Source: Synergistales bacterium (GTDB lineage Bacteria; Synergistota; Synergistia; Synergistales; Synergistaceae). Taken from it: DNA of 63,536 nt. A program made the position numbers and the translations under genes. Location of the stretch: contig BOCB01000002.1 of the NCBI GenBank assembly GCA_026002695.1, forward strand, positions 1-63,536. The letters are read 5' to 3'. Under the pieces are notes generated by a model that was not told the origin of the DNA, made no database searches, and saw nothing but the letters and a program-made list of their open reading frames with translations. Positions 24,422 through 33,672 of the stretch are shown here, piece after piece. Each line of letters opens with the position of its first letter. The stretch's first letter is position 1.

Positions 24422-25429
24422 TTAAGCGGTTCGTTTCCTTTTCAGCAAACCCCACAGCTCTTCGTGAGAGCCGCGATTTTTATCCGGTAACGCGCTCCCG
24501 TTCATCACGCCGACCTTTGTTATTTTTATCGGTGAATTTGCGAAACGTTCTTCGACGGACGCGGTCTTGTCCTTCGGCACGATTGCTATCATGCTGCCGG
24601 ACGCCACCAAGCGCAGCGGATCGAAGCCAATGGCTTCAGACGCGCGTATAGTGTACGGGTGCAGCGGTACCGCGCCGCCGGTCAATTCGGCGGACATTCC
24701 CGCGAGAGCGCATATCTCATGGAGCCCTCCCATGAAGCCGCCCTCCGTCGGGTCGTGCATGAAGGACGCAAAGTCCCGCAGCATACGCGACTCCGGAAGA
24801 ACCGACGTCAGCTCCATCCACCCCTCTATCTCGCGCAGCTCACCTTCCGAAAAATGCCCGCGCAGCAAATCCGGCCTGTCCGACGCCAATATCGCCATGC
24901 CCTCTATGCCGATGTGCTTAGATACGTATATCGCGTCGCCGTCACTTATGTCGGCCGCGCTCAGAACCCTGTCCGTCATGCCGACGAGTGCGGCGCACAT
25001 GACGGGGCGCCGGTACGCGTCGTTGAACTCCGTGTGCCCTCCGACTATAGCTATGTTGTTCGCCGCGCACTCGTCGTTTATCTCGCTCATAACCGCGGCG
25101 ACGGCGCGCTCGCCCATGTGGGGCGGCATTATTATCGTTATGATTATAAACGCCGGTTCCGCGCCCTTAGCAGCTATGTCGTTGACGTTGACGCGCACGA
25201 GCAATCGCCCGCCGCCCTTTTCCGCGCCGACTATGGGGTCGGACGCGAGCACCATCAGCCTGCCGTCCGGCCATTTTATAACAGCCGCGTCCTCGCCGAC
25301 GCGCGGCCCGACGAGCACCTCACCGCGCGGCGCCCCGACTTTCGACAGGACAGCCCGCTCTAATTCGTCGGGCAGGAGCTTGCCTGATGTTATGTTTTTT
25401 TCGTCACGCGATCTTTCTTTGCCGCTCAT
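24422..25429 (-). CDS. AIR synthase-related protein, HypE-like
   Basis: 335 aa of the PurM/HypE/ThiL/SelD superfamily. It shows VGPRVGEDAAVI near the N-terminus, LLVRVNVNDIAAKGAEP, IVGGHTEFNDAYRRPV and MHDPTEGGFMGGLHEICALAG, and a C-terminal ATP-grasp-like half. HypE proper carries a C-terminal cysteine in a PRIC ending for NiFe-hydrogenase cyanide ligand synthesis; this protein ends in LLKRKRTA without it, and no hyp genes are nearby, so it is not classical HypE. An ATP-dependent reaction on an amide or formyl substrate is expected. Family A DNA lies between queH and its start. Confidence 0.8.
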   Translation of the reverse strand: MSGKERSRDEKNITSGKLLPDELERAVLSKVGAPRGEVLVGPRVGEDAAVIKWPDGRLMVLASDPIVGAEKGGGRLLVRVNVNDIAAKGAEPAFIIITIIMPPHMGERAVAAVMSEINDECAANNIAIVGGHTEFNDAYRRPVMCAALVGMTDRVLSAADISDGDAIYVSKHIGIEGMAILASDRPDLLRGHFSEGELREIEGWMELTSVLPESRMLRDFASFMHDPTEGGFMGGLHEICALAGMSAELTGGAVPLHPYTIRASEAIGFDPLRLVASGSMIAIVPKDKTASVEERFANSPIKITKVGVMNGSALPDKNRGSHEELWGLLKRKRTA

Positions 25430-25444
25430 CTTATCACTTTCAAA

Positions 25445-25550
25445 ACCGATTTATTGTCAGATGCCTGAAGGTTAACCATGAAACCCTAACCGGCTCTGCG
25501 TTCCCAAACGGCGAAATCCCCTTTGGGCGATTTAACAGGCGCTTCCCTCA
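25445..25550 (+). repeat. Family A element overlapping the queH 3' end
   Basis: Same orientation as 21714. The central hairpin reads cccaaa/tttggg, differing on both arms from other copies. The right 65 bp lie inside the queH frame. Confidence 0.8.
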
Positions 25551-26100
25551 CGCTGTACTCGCACCCGCAGTAATTTTGCCTGTATAATCCAAATGATTTG
25601 CTTAACGCCGCCGACGCCTTGAAGCCGTCGTTTTTCCTCCATATTCGCGGCATCCATTTTATACCAATGCCGAGGGATTCGCATACGGCGCGCCCCGTCT
25701 CGTTAATCAGGGAGGGGTTCTTGCGCGGGCTGATGGTGAGCGTCGTGCAGAGATAGCTTGCTCCGCAGCGAGCCGCGAACTTCGCCGCCGCCGAAAGTTG
25801 GAGCCTGAAACATTCCGCGCAGCGCTTCCCGCCCTCGGGTTCGTCCGCGAGGAGCGCCGTTTCGTCAAACCATTCGCCGCTGTTGTATTCGGCTGTCGTA
25901 ACGTTCATTCCGTATATACCGGCAAGTTTTATAACGGCGTCCCTGCGCCGCTCCCATTCCTCTATTGGGTGAATGTTGTTCCCGTAAAAGAAGCCAGTAA
26001 CATTGAGCCCCTCGTCCGCGAGAGTTCTCCACGGTACTGTCGCGTCAGGCGCGCAGCATATGTGAAGCACAGCTTCCCCCTCATTCATTGGGCGCGTCAT
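25486..26100 (-). CDS. queH: Epoxyqueuosine reductase QueH
   Basis: 204 aa of the DUF208/QueH family: HICCAPDA near the N-terminus, FFYGNNIHP, KRCAECFRLQL, TTLTISPRKNP and NYCGCEYS. The cysteine pairs fit the Fe-S and metal-binding site of QueH, which makes queuosine from epoxyqueuosine in tRNA; queA (36484) is upstream in the same pathway. The last 20 or so residues after YSVREA are encoded by a family A repeat and are unlikely to match homologues. It overlaps the trmI stop by 20 nt (8 nt if the second ATG, 26088, is used). Confidence 0.93.
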   Translation of the reverse strand: MTRPMNEGEAVLHICCAPDATVPWRTLADEGLNVTGFFYGNNIHPIEEWERRRDAVIKLAGIYGMNVTTAEYNSGEWFDETALLADEPEGGKRCAECFRLQLSAAAKFAARCGASYLCTTLTISPRKNPSLINETGRAVCESLGIGIKWMPRIWRKNDGFKASAALSKSFGLYRQNYCGCEYSVREAPVKSPKGDFAVWERRAG

Positions 26101-26926
26101 TTCTCGCTTGCGTTGTTTCCTCTTGCGCCTCTTCGCTCTGCTCAGATTCGGGGTCCGGTATCGGGCGGGCTTTCGCGGCGAATATGAGGAAGCCGGTGTG
26201 GGCGACCATCGTGTCGTCGGGGCGAATCCTGCGGGGGTCGGTCTTTAGGTAGCGCAGCATCAGCTCCGCCACTTGTATGTCGGCAAACCCGCGGGAGATG
26301 AGCGCGTCGAGCGTCTGCTCTATCTGGTTGAACGTCGGGACTATTATTCCGATGCGGCATCCCCACGCGAGCGCGTCCTTCGCCGCGTCCATGTAATCCC
26401 ACGGGTTGCGCACGTCGAGAAATACCGCGTCGGCGCCGCGCTCGTCGAAGCCTTCCGCTAAGTCCCTTATCTTGAACTCTACCCTGTGGCGGACGCCCCA
26501 GCGTTCGGCGTTGCTCTCGGCTAATTTTGAAAATTCCTCGCGCCTGTCGTAGGATACCACGCGCCCGTTATCGCCGACGAAGTGCGCGAATATGGCGGTC
26601 ATTCCGCCGGAGCCCGTGCCGCATTCAAGGACGGTGGAGCCGGGGCCGAAGTTAAGGCTCTGTATTATGAAGCCGCTGTCCTTGGGGAAAATCACCTGCG
26701 TCCGGCGCTTTATCCGGCGCGTGTATTCAGCGACGGAGGGGCGCAGTATGAAGAACGGTTCGCCGCTGTTTGTACGTATTACGTCGCCGTAATCCATACC
26801 GATCATGTCGCCGTGCTTCATCTGCCCGAGGTGGCTGCCCTGCGTCGAGCCGGGACTCAGGCGAATGAGAAAGCTGTCACCCTTGCGCGGCGACCAGAGG
26901 AGTATTAAATCTCCGGCGGCAAGCAT
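26081..26926 (-). CDS. trmI: tRNA (adenine-58-N1)-methyltransferase TrmI
   Basis: 281 aa. The N-terminal beta domain (residues 1-70) is followed by the class I methyltransferase fold with VLECGTGSGGMTAIFAHFVG (motif I), VVSYDRREEF and VFLDVRNPWDY, the catalytic Asp region of the family. It methylates N1 of A58 in tRNA T-loops. The C-terminal 25 residues are a Glu/Gln/Thr-rich tail. The start codon immediately follows the transketolase stop, and queH overlaps its end: a tkt-trmI-queH run. Confidence 0.93.
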   Translation of the reverse strand: MLAAGDLILLWSPRKGDSFLIRLSPGSTQGSHLGQMKHGDMIGMDYGDVIRTNSGEPFFILRPSVAEYTRRIKRRTQVIFPKDSGFIIQSLNFGPGSTVLECGTGSGGMTAIFAHFVGDNGRVVSYDRREEFSKLAESNAERWGVRHRVEFKIRDLAEGFDERGADAVFLDVRNPWDYMDAAKDALAWGCRIGIIVPTFNQIEQTLDALISRGFADIQVAELMLRYLKTDPRRIRPDDTMVAHTGFLIFAAKARPIPDPESEQSEEAQEETTQARNDAPNE

Positions 26927-28876
26927 TTATAACATCGACTCCACCGCGGCGGCTATATCCTCTGCGGCAAAGCCCATTGCCGCGACTACGTCGACTGATT
27001 TTCCCGAGTCCCCGTAGCGCCACACGCCGAGATTCTTCATTTTTACGGCTATACCGGACTGCGCGATGTGGAGCGCGGTGATCGCGCCGAGCCCCGTGTT
27101 GACGTTGTGATCCTCGCACGTTACGAGCGGCCGCCCCTTTATCAGCCCGATCAGCTCCTCCCTGTCGATGGCGAGCGGCGACGACACGTGAAGCACCCGC
27201 GCCGATATTCCCTTTTTCGACAGCGCTTCCGCGGCGGAGATCGCGCTCGCCGCGACGCAGCCCATCGAGAGTATCGTAGCGTCGCTTCCTTCCCGGAGCT
27301 TGTCTATCTCGCCGTACTTGAATTTATATTCGCCGCCGAAGAAGGGTTTGCCGTCCGCGCCGAGTATGATCGGATGGACGCCGCGCCCCATAGCGAGCAG
27401 CACGCAGCCCTCCTCCGCGAGCATCCATCGGGTTGCCCTGTCCGTCTGATTGGGATCGGCGGGTACTACTGCTTTATAACCGAAGAAGTTGTTCGGCAGC
27501 GAGACGTAATCTATGCACTGATGCGTCACGCCGTCCTCTCCGACGTCGAGGCCGACGTGGGTGACGGCGGTCTTTACAGCCGCGTGGTTTATGTCGTTGA
27601 GGCGCTGCTGGTTGTATGCCTCGTCCGCCCCAAAGACGCCGAAGTCCGCCCACACGGGCACGACGCCCGCGATCGACGCCGCGCCCGCCGCCGTCGCCGT
27701 GTTGTGCTCCTGTATGCCCATCTGGAAAAAATTGCCGCGCCCCTGAGCCGTTTCAGCAAAAATATCCAGCTTCACAGAACCGGCGAGGTCGCAGTCGAAG
27801 GCGATTATCGGCGTCCGTCCGGGGAGATGCGCGTTTTTGTCCGCGACATCGGCCAGTGCCGCGCCGAAGGCTCCGCGCGCGTCCTTTTTGTCAGCCTGCG
27901 TGTAAGTTTTCGGCGTGCCGAGGTCGAGCGATATTTCGATTTTCTCCGGAGCGAAGCCCTTTGGCAGCGCGCCCGATCGCAGGCTCTTCATTAGCTCATA
28001 CTCGGCCTGCTCGCCTCCGAGTTCCCTGATCGCCTGAGCGAGCAGGTCGCCCGACGCGGGCTTGCCGTGGTAATCCGGAATGCCCTCCATAAAGGACACG
28101 CCCTTGCCCATCACGGTCTCGCAGAGAATAACAGTCGGCGCGTCCGATTCGGCGGCTTTTTTCATGGCGATGTACAGCGCGCGGTAATCGTGCCCGTCGC
28201 ACACCGACACGCTCCACCCGTCGGCCTCCCATAACTCTTTTATATTCGTCGGCATCACGTCCTCAGTGCGCCCAGATATCTGTATGTGGTTGACGTCTAT
28301 CAGAGCCGTTACCCGCGACAGCTTGAAGCGCGAAGCCGTCCGCCTCGCCTCGGCGAGCTGCCCCTTGGGCTGTTCCCCGTCGCCCATAACGACAAATACG
28401 CGCGCGTCCTCGCGGCCGCATACCCTGTCAGCTATGGCAAAGCCGACCCCGGCGGAAAGCCCCTGCCCGAGGTTGCCGGTTCCCCAGTCGATACCCTTCA
28501 GCGTGCGCTCGACATGCCCCTGATACGGGCTGCCCGCCCTGCGAAAGTTCGGGACTACATCGTCCCTCCGGGTAAATCCCCACGCGGCGAGCGTCGCGTA
28601 GGCAGCGGCCGAGGCGTGTCCGTGGCTTACGACTATTTTATCGCGGGAGAGGTCGCGGCAGTTTTCGGGCGTGGTGTTTGCCACGGCGAGCAAAAGATTG
28701 AATATGTCCATGCCGGAAAGCGCCCCGGCGACGTGCCCGCTCTGCGCTATACCGGTCATAAGTACGGCGTCGAGCCTGCATTGCTTCGCAACATCGCGCA
28801 ACACGCCGGCCTGCTCATCGGTCAAATCGTTCGCGGCAAAATGTCTCAGATTCGAAAGCGGGATGAGAGAGGTCAT
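26927..28876 (-). CDS. tkt: Transketolase
   Basis: 649 aa in one chain. The N-terminal TPP domain shows VSHGHASAA, GNLGQGLSAGVGFAIADR and the GDGEQPKGQ...DVNH motif. The central pyrimidine domain has AFDCDLAGSVK and QMGIQEHNTATAAGA, and the C-terminal domain ends with ALHIAQSGIAVKMKNLGV. It moves two-carbon units between sugar phosphates. The N-terminus is close to the split transketolase subunits, but both halves are joined here. It works with the transaldolase at 59258 in the non-oxidative pentose phosphate pathway. Confidence 0.93.
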   Translation of the reverse strand: MTSLIPLSNLRHFAANDLTDEQAGVLRDVAKQCRLDAVLMTGIAQSGHVAGALSGMDIFNLLLAVANTTPENCRDLSRDKIVVSHGHASAAAYATLAAWGFTRRDDVVPNFRRAGSPYQGHVERTLKGIDWGTGNLGQGLSAGVGFAIADRVCGREDARVFVVMGDGEQPKGQLAEARRTASRFKLSRVTALIDVNHIQISGRTEDVMPTNIKELWEADGWSVSVCDGHDYRALYIAMKKAAESDAPTVILCETVMGKGVSFMEGIPDYHGKPASGDLLAQAIRELGGEQAEYELMKSLRSGALPKGFAPEKIEISLDLGTPKTYTQADKKDARGAFGAALADVADKNAHLPGRTPIIAFDCDLAGSVKLDIFAETAQGRGNFFQMGIQEHNTATAAGAASIAGVVPVWADFGVFGADEAYNQQRLNDINHAAVKTAVTHVGLDVGEDGVTHQCIDYVSLPNNFFGYKAVVPADPNQTDRATRWMLAEEGCVLLAMGRGVHPIILGADGKPFFGGEYKFKYGEIDKLREGSDATILSMGCVAASAISAAEALSKKGISARVLHVSSPLAIDREELIGLIKGRPLVTCEDHNVNTGLGAITALHIAQSGIAVKMKNLGVWRYGDSGKSVDVVAAMGFAAEDIAAAVESML

Positions 28877-28919
28877 AATCGTATATCACCGTCATTTCTG
28901 TCGTAATAATTTCAAGATT

Positions 28920-28967
28920 GGGTTTTTATCGTTACCCCTTTAAGCTACTGACAATTAATCGACCTTA
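28920..28967 (-). repeat. Family A element, partial
   Basis: Only the ggtttttatcgttaccc...ctgacaattaatcga half is present, 44 nt upstream of the tkt start and oriented opposite to the copies upstream of other minus-strand genes. The 294-nt gap 28877-29170 also holds a degenerate family B hairpin near 28990; nothing else recognised. Confidence 0.7.
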
Positions 28968-29170
28968 TTTTAACACGTTAAAGACGAATCGTGGGGGGCT
29001 CCTCGCTCCGCAAGGAAGGTAAGGTTATAGAACAGATTTTAAGTCCTGAGTAGGGTATGTGCCGGAAGGTGAGGCAAATGGGTGACGCTTTATACCGAAG
29101 TCGATTCCGATGTGAATTTACCAACCGAAATCTGAATGAGTTCCTGTTCTGGTGACTGATAATATCAATT

Positions 29171-30184
29171 CTATATTTTTTCTATCAGCACCTTCATCGT
29201 GCCGCCGCAGACCATGCCGTCTTCCTCGGCTGTGTCGGTCATGTCGACGGTCTTTATCGCGTACCCGCCTGTGCCGGTTTTCATTATGTCGAGCGCGTCC
29301 CTCTTGACGTCGGCCTCGGCGCAGCCGCCGCCGATGCTGCCGATCGTATCTCCGTCGGGCAACACGGCCATTTTCGCGCCCGCGCCGCGCGGTGTCGAGC
29401 CTTCTGTCTCTATAACCGTGACTATCGCCGCCGGCTCATCGCGTTCCTCGGCTAAAAACGCCAGCAGCTCCATATCGGCGTATACGTCCTCCGTATCGGT
29501 TCTTGTGCCGTCGTCTGACAATCGTCTCTTCTGTATGACCTCGGCCAATATCGATATGGCTATCTCCTCCGGAGTTACCGCTCCGATGCGCAACCCTATC
29601 GGCGAGTGAACGCGGTCGACGAGCTCCTTCGAAAATCCTTCGTCAACGAGCTGCTTGCGCACGATGGCGACGCGGCGGCGCGAGCCTATCATTCCGACGT
29701 AACGCGGCGCGGCGCTTTCGAGAACGCCCCTCAGGACTTCGTAGTCATGTTTGTGCCCTCTTGTAACAATTACGACATAGTCTCCGCCGCCGGCGCCCGT
29801 CAGTTTTACGGAGGAGCTGAAGTTATCGCATATCACTTCTTTGGCGTCGGGGAATCGCGCGCCGTTGGCGAAGGACGGCCTGTCGTCAAATACTGTTACG
29901 CTGAAATCCAGCATAGCCGCTACATGAGCGAGCGGCACGGCGATATGCCCGCCGCCGAAGATTATCATTCGGGGCCGGGGGAGAAATCGCTCGGCTATAA
30001 CGACGCGCGATCCGTCCTCCGAAACTATGAGAGACTCCTCGCCGCGAGGCGCGTTAATATATTTATCCGCTTCGTCTCCCTCATAAAGCGCATGTTCTGC
30101 TCCGGACGAGCCGGTAGCTGTGACGACGACCGCGCGTTTTCGGTCGCTTAAAATCTTGTACAGACGAGAAAATATATCACGCAC
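29171..30184 (-). CDS. XdhC/CoxI-family molybdoenzyme accessory protein
   Basis: 337 aa with two parts: a Rossmann domain (RPRMIIFGGGHIAVPLAHVAAMLDFSVTVFDDR, YVGMIGSRRR, SPIGLRIGAVTPEEIAISILAE) and, unusually placed at the C-terminus, the XdhC_CoxI segment (AAIVTVIETEGSTPRGAGAKMAV, GSIGGGCAEADVK, DGMVCGG). Proteins of this family bind molybdenum cofactor, help its sulfuration and insert it into xanthine-dehydrogenase-type hydroxylases. No such hydroxylase is in the window. A partial family A element lies 14 nt before the start. Confidence 0.9.
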   Translation of the reverse strand: MRDIFSRLYKILSDRKRAVVVTATGSSGAEHALYEGDEADKYINAPRGEESLIVSEDGSRVVIAERFLPRPRMIIFGGGHIAVPLAHVAAMLDFSVTVFDDRPSFANGARFPDAKEVICDNFSSSVKLTGAGGGDYVVIVTRGHKHDYEVLRGVLESAAPRYVGMIGSRRRVAIVRKQLVDEGFSKELVDRVHSPIGLRIGAVTPEEIAISILAEVIQKRRLSDDGTRTDTEDVYADMELLAFLAEERDEPAAIVTVIETEGSTPRGAGAKMAVLPDGDTIGSIGGGCAEADVKRDALDIMKTGTGGYAIKTVDMTDTAEEDGMVCGGTMKVLIEKI

Positions 30185-30198
30185 GGCAAATCACCTCG

Positions 30199-30245
30199 AA
30201 GACCGATTTATTATCAGGAGCCTGAAGGGTGGCGATAAAAGACCA
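30199..30245 (+). repeat. Family A element, partial, upstream of the xdhC-like gene
   Basis: ccgatttattatcaggagcctgaagggtggcgata, the start-codon-proximal half of the family, in the same orientation as 21714. Confidence 0.75.
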
Positions 30246-30254
30246 ATGCCTCAC

Positions 30255-31406
30255 TCATTTCGCCGCTTCGAACGCTCTGTCCAGATCGTTTATGAGCGAC
30301 GGCAATCCTTCGAGTCCTACGGCGAGGCGGATCAGCCTGTCGGATATGCCCATTGACGCGCGTATCTCCGGGGAGAGGGAGGCGTGGGACATCGTGGCGG
30401 GGTGGCAGGCCATCGACTCCACGGAACCGAGGCTCTCCGCCAGGGTGAAAAATTCGAGAGAGGAGACGAATTTTTTTATGTCGTATTTCTCGCCGAGGTC
30501 GAAGGAGAGAAGCCCCCCGGCTCCGCTTGCCTGGCGCGAGTTCAGCTCGTAACCCGGGTCGCTCTCGAGGCCCGGGTAATACACTCTGTCGACACCGCTG
30601 TGCTGCGAGAGGTGTTTCGCTATGGCGAGCGCGCTCGCTGTTTCTCTGTCCATGCGAAGGGCGAGAGTCTTCAGTCCGCGCAGAAGCAGGTATGAATCGA
30701 AGGGACTCAGCACTCCGCCGATGGATTTTTGTATCATCAGGATGCGTTCCGCCAATTCTTCATCGCTCACAACGACGAGACCGGCCAACGCGTCGTTGTG
30801 CCCGCCGATATACTTCGTCGCGCTGTGGACCACTATGTCTGCGCCGAAGGTGAGAGGCCGCTGAAAGTATGGGGTGAGGAACGTGTTGTCGGTTATGACG
30901 ATAGCTCCGTGGGCGTGAGCCACGCGGGAAACCTCCGCGATGTCGCTTACGCGGAGTATCGGATTGGTGGGCGTCTCCAATATTATTGCCTTGGTGTTTG
31001 GGGAGAAAGCCCTTTCGAGCGAGGGGATGTCGGTCGTGTCGGCTATGCGCCACGTTACTCCGAAATTTTTGAATTGGGCGTCCAGCACGCGCAGCGTGCC
31101 TCCGTAGAGGTCGCTCGGCACTAAAATTTCGTCGCCTGAGCCGAAGAGATAGATGAGCGACGTGATGGCCGCCATGCCGGACGCGAAAGCAAAGCCGAAT
31201 TTCCCCTCTTCAAGGAGCGCGAAGCGCCGCTCCAAGACGGCTCTCGTCGGGTTTGCCGAGCGGCTGTAGTCGAACTTCTGCTCGACGCCGAGCTCGAATT
31301 GTTTATAAGTAACAGTCTGATAAATCGGAGGCGTCAGCGCTCCCACAGTCGGGTCAACGTCAAAGGCCCCTCTTATCAGCAGTGTCTCGAATTCGTCCTT
31401 AGTCAT
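30255..31406 (-). CDS. Cys/Met-metabolism PLP enzyme (cystathionine gamma-synthase/lyase or methionine gamma-lyase)
   Basis: 383 aa of the trans-sulfuration family. It has YSRSANPTRAVLERRFALLEEGKFGFAFASGMAAI, LVPSDLYGGT, ETPTNPILRVSDI, ITDNTFLTPYFQRPL, and the PLP lysine in VHSATKYIGGHNDALAG. It binds PLP and acts at the beta/gamma carbon of sulfur amino acids. Residues that separate synthase, lyase and methionine gamma-lyase cannot be settled by eye, so I give no symbol. The 362-nt gap upstream (31407-31768) is AT-rich with the yebC promoter; no riboswitch is evident. Confidence 0.92.
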   Translation of the reverse strand: MTKDEFETLLIRGAFDVDPTVGALTPPIYQTVTYKQFELGVEQKFDYSRSANPTRAVLERRFALLEEGKFGFAFASGMAAITSLIYLFGSGDEILVPSDLYGGTLRVLDAQFKNFGVTWRIADTTDIPSLERAFSPNTKAIILETPTNPILRVSDIAEVSRVAHAHGAIVITDNTFLTPYFQRPLTFGADIVVHSATKYIGGHNDALAGLVVVSDEELAERILMIQKSIGGVLSPFDSYLLLRGLKTLALRMDRETASALAIAKHLSQHSGVDRVYYPGLESDPGYELNSRQASGAGGLLSFDLGEKYDIKKFVSSLEFFTLAESLGSVESMACHPATMSHASLSPEIRASMGISDRLIRLAVGLEGLPSLINDLDRAFEAAK

Positions 31407-31706
31407 AGCATCAATTCCTCCAAATTTATTATCGGATATTCAAAATTATAACCTCTTAAATAAGTATTATATGATAGTTTAACTATATTTTCCAATAATA
31501 AAAAAGTATACGCGAACAATTATACCGTTTTCGCAAATTTGTTTGCGGCAATGGTTTACGGGCGTGATAGATAAAAAAGAATGAGCTGCGCGATACAGAG
31601 GGAATTTAGTTTTGCAATCAAGGCTATAATATAATCAGGTCATTATGGCGGCAATCAACCGTCAATCCCCCCTCTATTTATGATAAAATAACCAAACGCA
31701 CGTGCG

Positions 31707-31736
31707 CTGACTGTCATCAAGTCATTTAATTATACT
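31707..31736 (+). promoter_or_regulatory. Likely promoter for yebC-ruvCAB
   Basis: CTGACT at 31707-31712, 18-bp spacer, TATACT at 31731-31736, about 32 nt before the yebC ATG. The -35 is weak; an alternative TATAAT-like stretch lies near 31630. Confidence 0.45.
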
Positions 31737-31768
31737 TATGAAAATTCACAGAGGGGGAGGCAATCACC

Positions 31769-32518
31769 ATGTCAGGACATTCGCACTGGTCCGGCATCAA
31801 ACATCGCAAGGCGGCTCAGGACGCCAAAAGGGGCGTCGCTTATCAGCGGCTCACAAAAAACATAATAGCGGCGGCGAGGATGGGCGGGGGAGACCCCAAC
31901 GCGAACTTCCAGCTGAAGGTCGCTATTGAGCGCGCGCGCGAAGGCAACGTGCCGATTGACACCATTGAGCGCGCCGTGAAGCGCGGTTCCGGCAGCTTGG
32001 AGGGCGTTACCTACGAAGATGTTACCTACGAGGGATACGGGCCGGGGGGAATTGCCGTCATGGTCGAGACCTCGACGGACAACCGCAACAGAACCGCGCC
32101 GGAAATGCGCTCCCTGTTCTCGCGCGTGGGCGGCGCTATCGGCGAGCTCGGCTGCGTCGCGTGGAATTTCGAGCGCAAGGGCATCGTCACTATCACCGGC
32201 AAGGGCATAGACGAGGACGAGCTGATGAACGTGGCGCTCGACGCCGGGGCGGACGACGTCGCTCCGGAGGAGGACGGCTTCTCGGTAACATGCGAGCAGG
32301 CCGCGTTCTCCGCGGTGGCGAGCGCGTTAAAGGACGCCGGCTACGTGGTGAGCGAGGCCGAGATCACCCTCGAGCCTAAGACAACGGTGCTCGTCAAGAC
32401 AAAGGAAGAGGCGGCGAAGCTGATGGCAATGATCGACCGCTTCGAGGAACATGACGATGTTCAGAACGTCTACTCGAACTTCGAGATACCGGACGAGATA
32501 ATGGCGCTGTTAGATTGA
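31769..32518 (+). CDS. yebC: YebC/PmpR-family protein
   Basis: 249 aa with the invariant N-terminus SGHSHWSGIKHRKAAQDAKRG, then RMGGGDPNANFQLKVAIERAR, YEGYGPGGIAVMVE, TDNRNRTAPEMRSLFSR and GELGCVAWNFERKG. Annotated for years as a transcriptional regulator, the family has been linked more recently to relief of ribosome stalling. AGGGGGAGG precedes the ATG. It opens the run yebC-ruvC-ruvA-ruvB on the plus strand. Confidence 0.96.
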   Translation: MSGHSHWSGIKHRKAAQDAKRGVAYQRLTKNIIAAARMGGGDPNANFQLKVAIERAREGNVPIDTIERAVKRGSGSLEGVTYEDVTYEGYGPGGIAVMVETSTDNRNRTAPEMRSLFSRVGGAIGELGCVAWNFERKGIVTITGKGIDEDELMNVALDAGADDVAPEEDGFSVTCEQAAFSAVASALKDAGYVVSEAEITLEPKTTVLVKTKEEAAKLMAMIDRFEEHDDVQNVYSNFEIPDEIMALLD

Positions 32519-32569
32519 CGGACGGGCGCGATTTATCACGATTTATATTTTAATGCGCAAAGATAATAA

Positions 32570-33067
32570 ATGATCTGCTTCGGAATAGATCCCGGTATCG
32601 GACTTATGGGCTACGGCATAGTTTCGCAGAGGGGGGACGTTATGCGGGCGCTCGACTACGGCGCTATCGCCACAAAGCCGGGGCTTCCCGTAGCCGCGCG
32701 CCTGCGGGAAATATACCGCCTGCTCGGAGAAAAGTTCAGCGAGCACAACCCCGACATAGTGGCGGTCGAGAAGCTCTACTTCGGACGGAACACGACGACC
32801 GCCGAGATGGTCTTTCAGGCGAGGGGCGTCGCTCTGCTCGCCGCCGCCGAGAGGGATTTCGTGCCATACGAACCTAAGCCGTCCGAGGTGAAGCTGGCAG
32901 TCTGCGGCTATGGGGCGGCTGAAAAATCTCAGGTGCAGGGCATGGTGTGCCACATGCTCGGTCTCGGAACAACGCCGCGCCCCGACGACGCCGCCGACGC
33001 TCTCGCCATAGCCATCACAGGCATATCGCTGGCCATATACGACAGAGGGACGAAGGCGGCGTCATGA
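32570..33067 (+). CDS. ruvC: Holliday junction resolvase RuvC
   Basis: 165 aa with the four acidic catalytic residues in FGIDPG, VEKLYFGRN and PDDAADALA. It cuts Holliday junctions symmetrically as part of RuvABC. ATG at 32570 with little ribosome-binding signal upstream (aaagataataa). The stop overlaps the ruvA start by 4 nt. Confidence 0.96.
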   Translation: MICFGIDPGIGLMGYGIVSQRGDVMRALDYGAIATKPGLPVAARLREIYRLLGEKFSEHNPDIVAVEKLYFGRNTTTAEMVFQARGVALLAAAERDFVPYEPKPSEVKLAVCGYGAAEKSQVQGMVCHMLGLGTTPRPDDAADALAIAITGISLAIYDRGTKAAS

Positions 33068-33663
33068 TACGCTCCCTCGCCGGCACGGTTCTGTCGATCG
33101 AGGCGGACGCGATAATACTTGACGTCTCCGGCTTCGGGATAGAGGTCTTTGCCTCAGGCTCGCTCCTCTCGTCGGCTAAGACGGGCGAGTTTCTCAGGTG
33201 CGGCGCGTACCTTCAAGTTTCCGACTCCGGCATGGCCGTCTTCGGTTTCTCCGACGGGACGGAGCGCGCTTTATTCTTGGAGATAACACAGGTCAAGACA
33301 ATGGGCGGCAAGCTCTCGATAGCCCTTCTGCGGCACTTGGACGCGGGTTCGATAATCGCGGCGATAAAATCGGGCGAGGCGGCGCGCCTTGCCGTGCCGG
33401 GGGTTGGCGTGAAGCGAGCCGAGAGAATATGCTTCGAGCTCAAGTCAAGAATGGAAAAGAAGTTCGGCGGCATTGGAGACGATTTCGCCCCGATCGGCGG
33501 AAGTCTTGACGCGGGAGTAATCGCGGGGCTTATTGGGCTCGGTTTTTCGCAGGGCGAGGCGCTGTCGCGCGTGTCATCGTGCAGAAGCGAGGACGCGGAG
33601 CGCGAGTGGACGGAGGAGTCGCTTATGATGGCCGCTCTCTCCAAGCTCCAGAGACGCGGCTGA
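33064..33663 (+). CDS. ruvA: Holliday junction branch-migration protein RuvA
   Basis: 200 aa. The N-terminal OB domain (MIRSLAGTVLSIEADAIILD), a helix-hairpin-helix region (LAVPGVGVKRAERICFEL) and a C-terminal RuvB-contact domain after an acidic/Gly linker are all present. The ATG overlaps the ruvC stop (ATGA), so translation is coupled. It binds the four-way junction and recruits RuvB. Confidence 0.95.
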   Translation: MIRSLAGTVLSIEADAIILDVSGFGIEVFASGSLLSSAKTGEFLRCGAYLQVSDSGMAVFGFSDGTERALFLEITQVKTMGGKLSIALLRHLDAGSIIAAIKSGEAARLAVPGVGVKRAERICFELKSRMEKKFGGIGDDFAPIGGSLDAGVIAGLIGLGFSQGEALSRVSSCRSEDAEREWTEESLMMAALSKLQRRG

Positions 33664-33672
33664 GTTAAGCAA

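Noticed and set aside
24422..25429. Genuine HypE of hydrogenase maturation
   Set aside because: No C-terminal cysteine and no other hyp genes nearby; called only HypE-like.
31407..31768. SAM or other methionine-related riboswitch upstream of the Cys/Met PLP gene
   Set aside because: The region is AT-rich with no recognisable S-box pairing, GA motifs or terminator; nothing can be supported.
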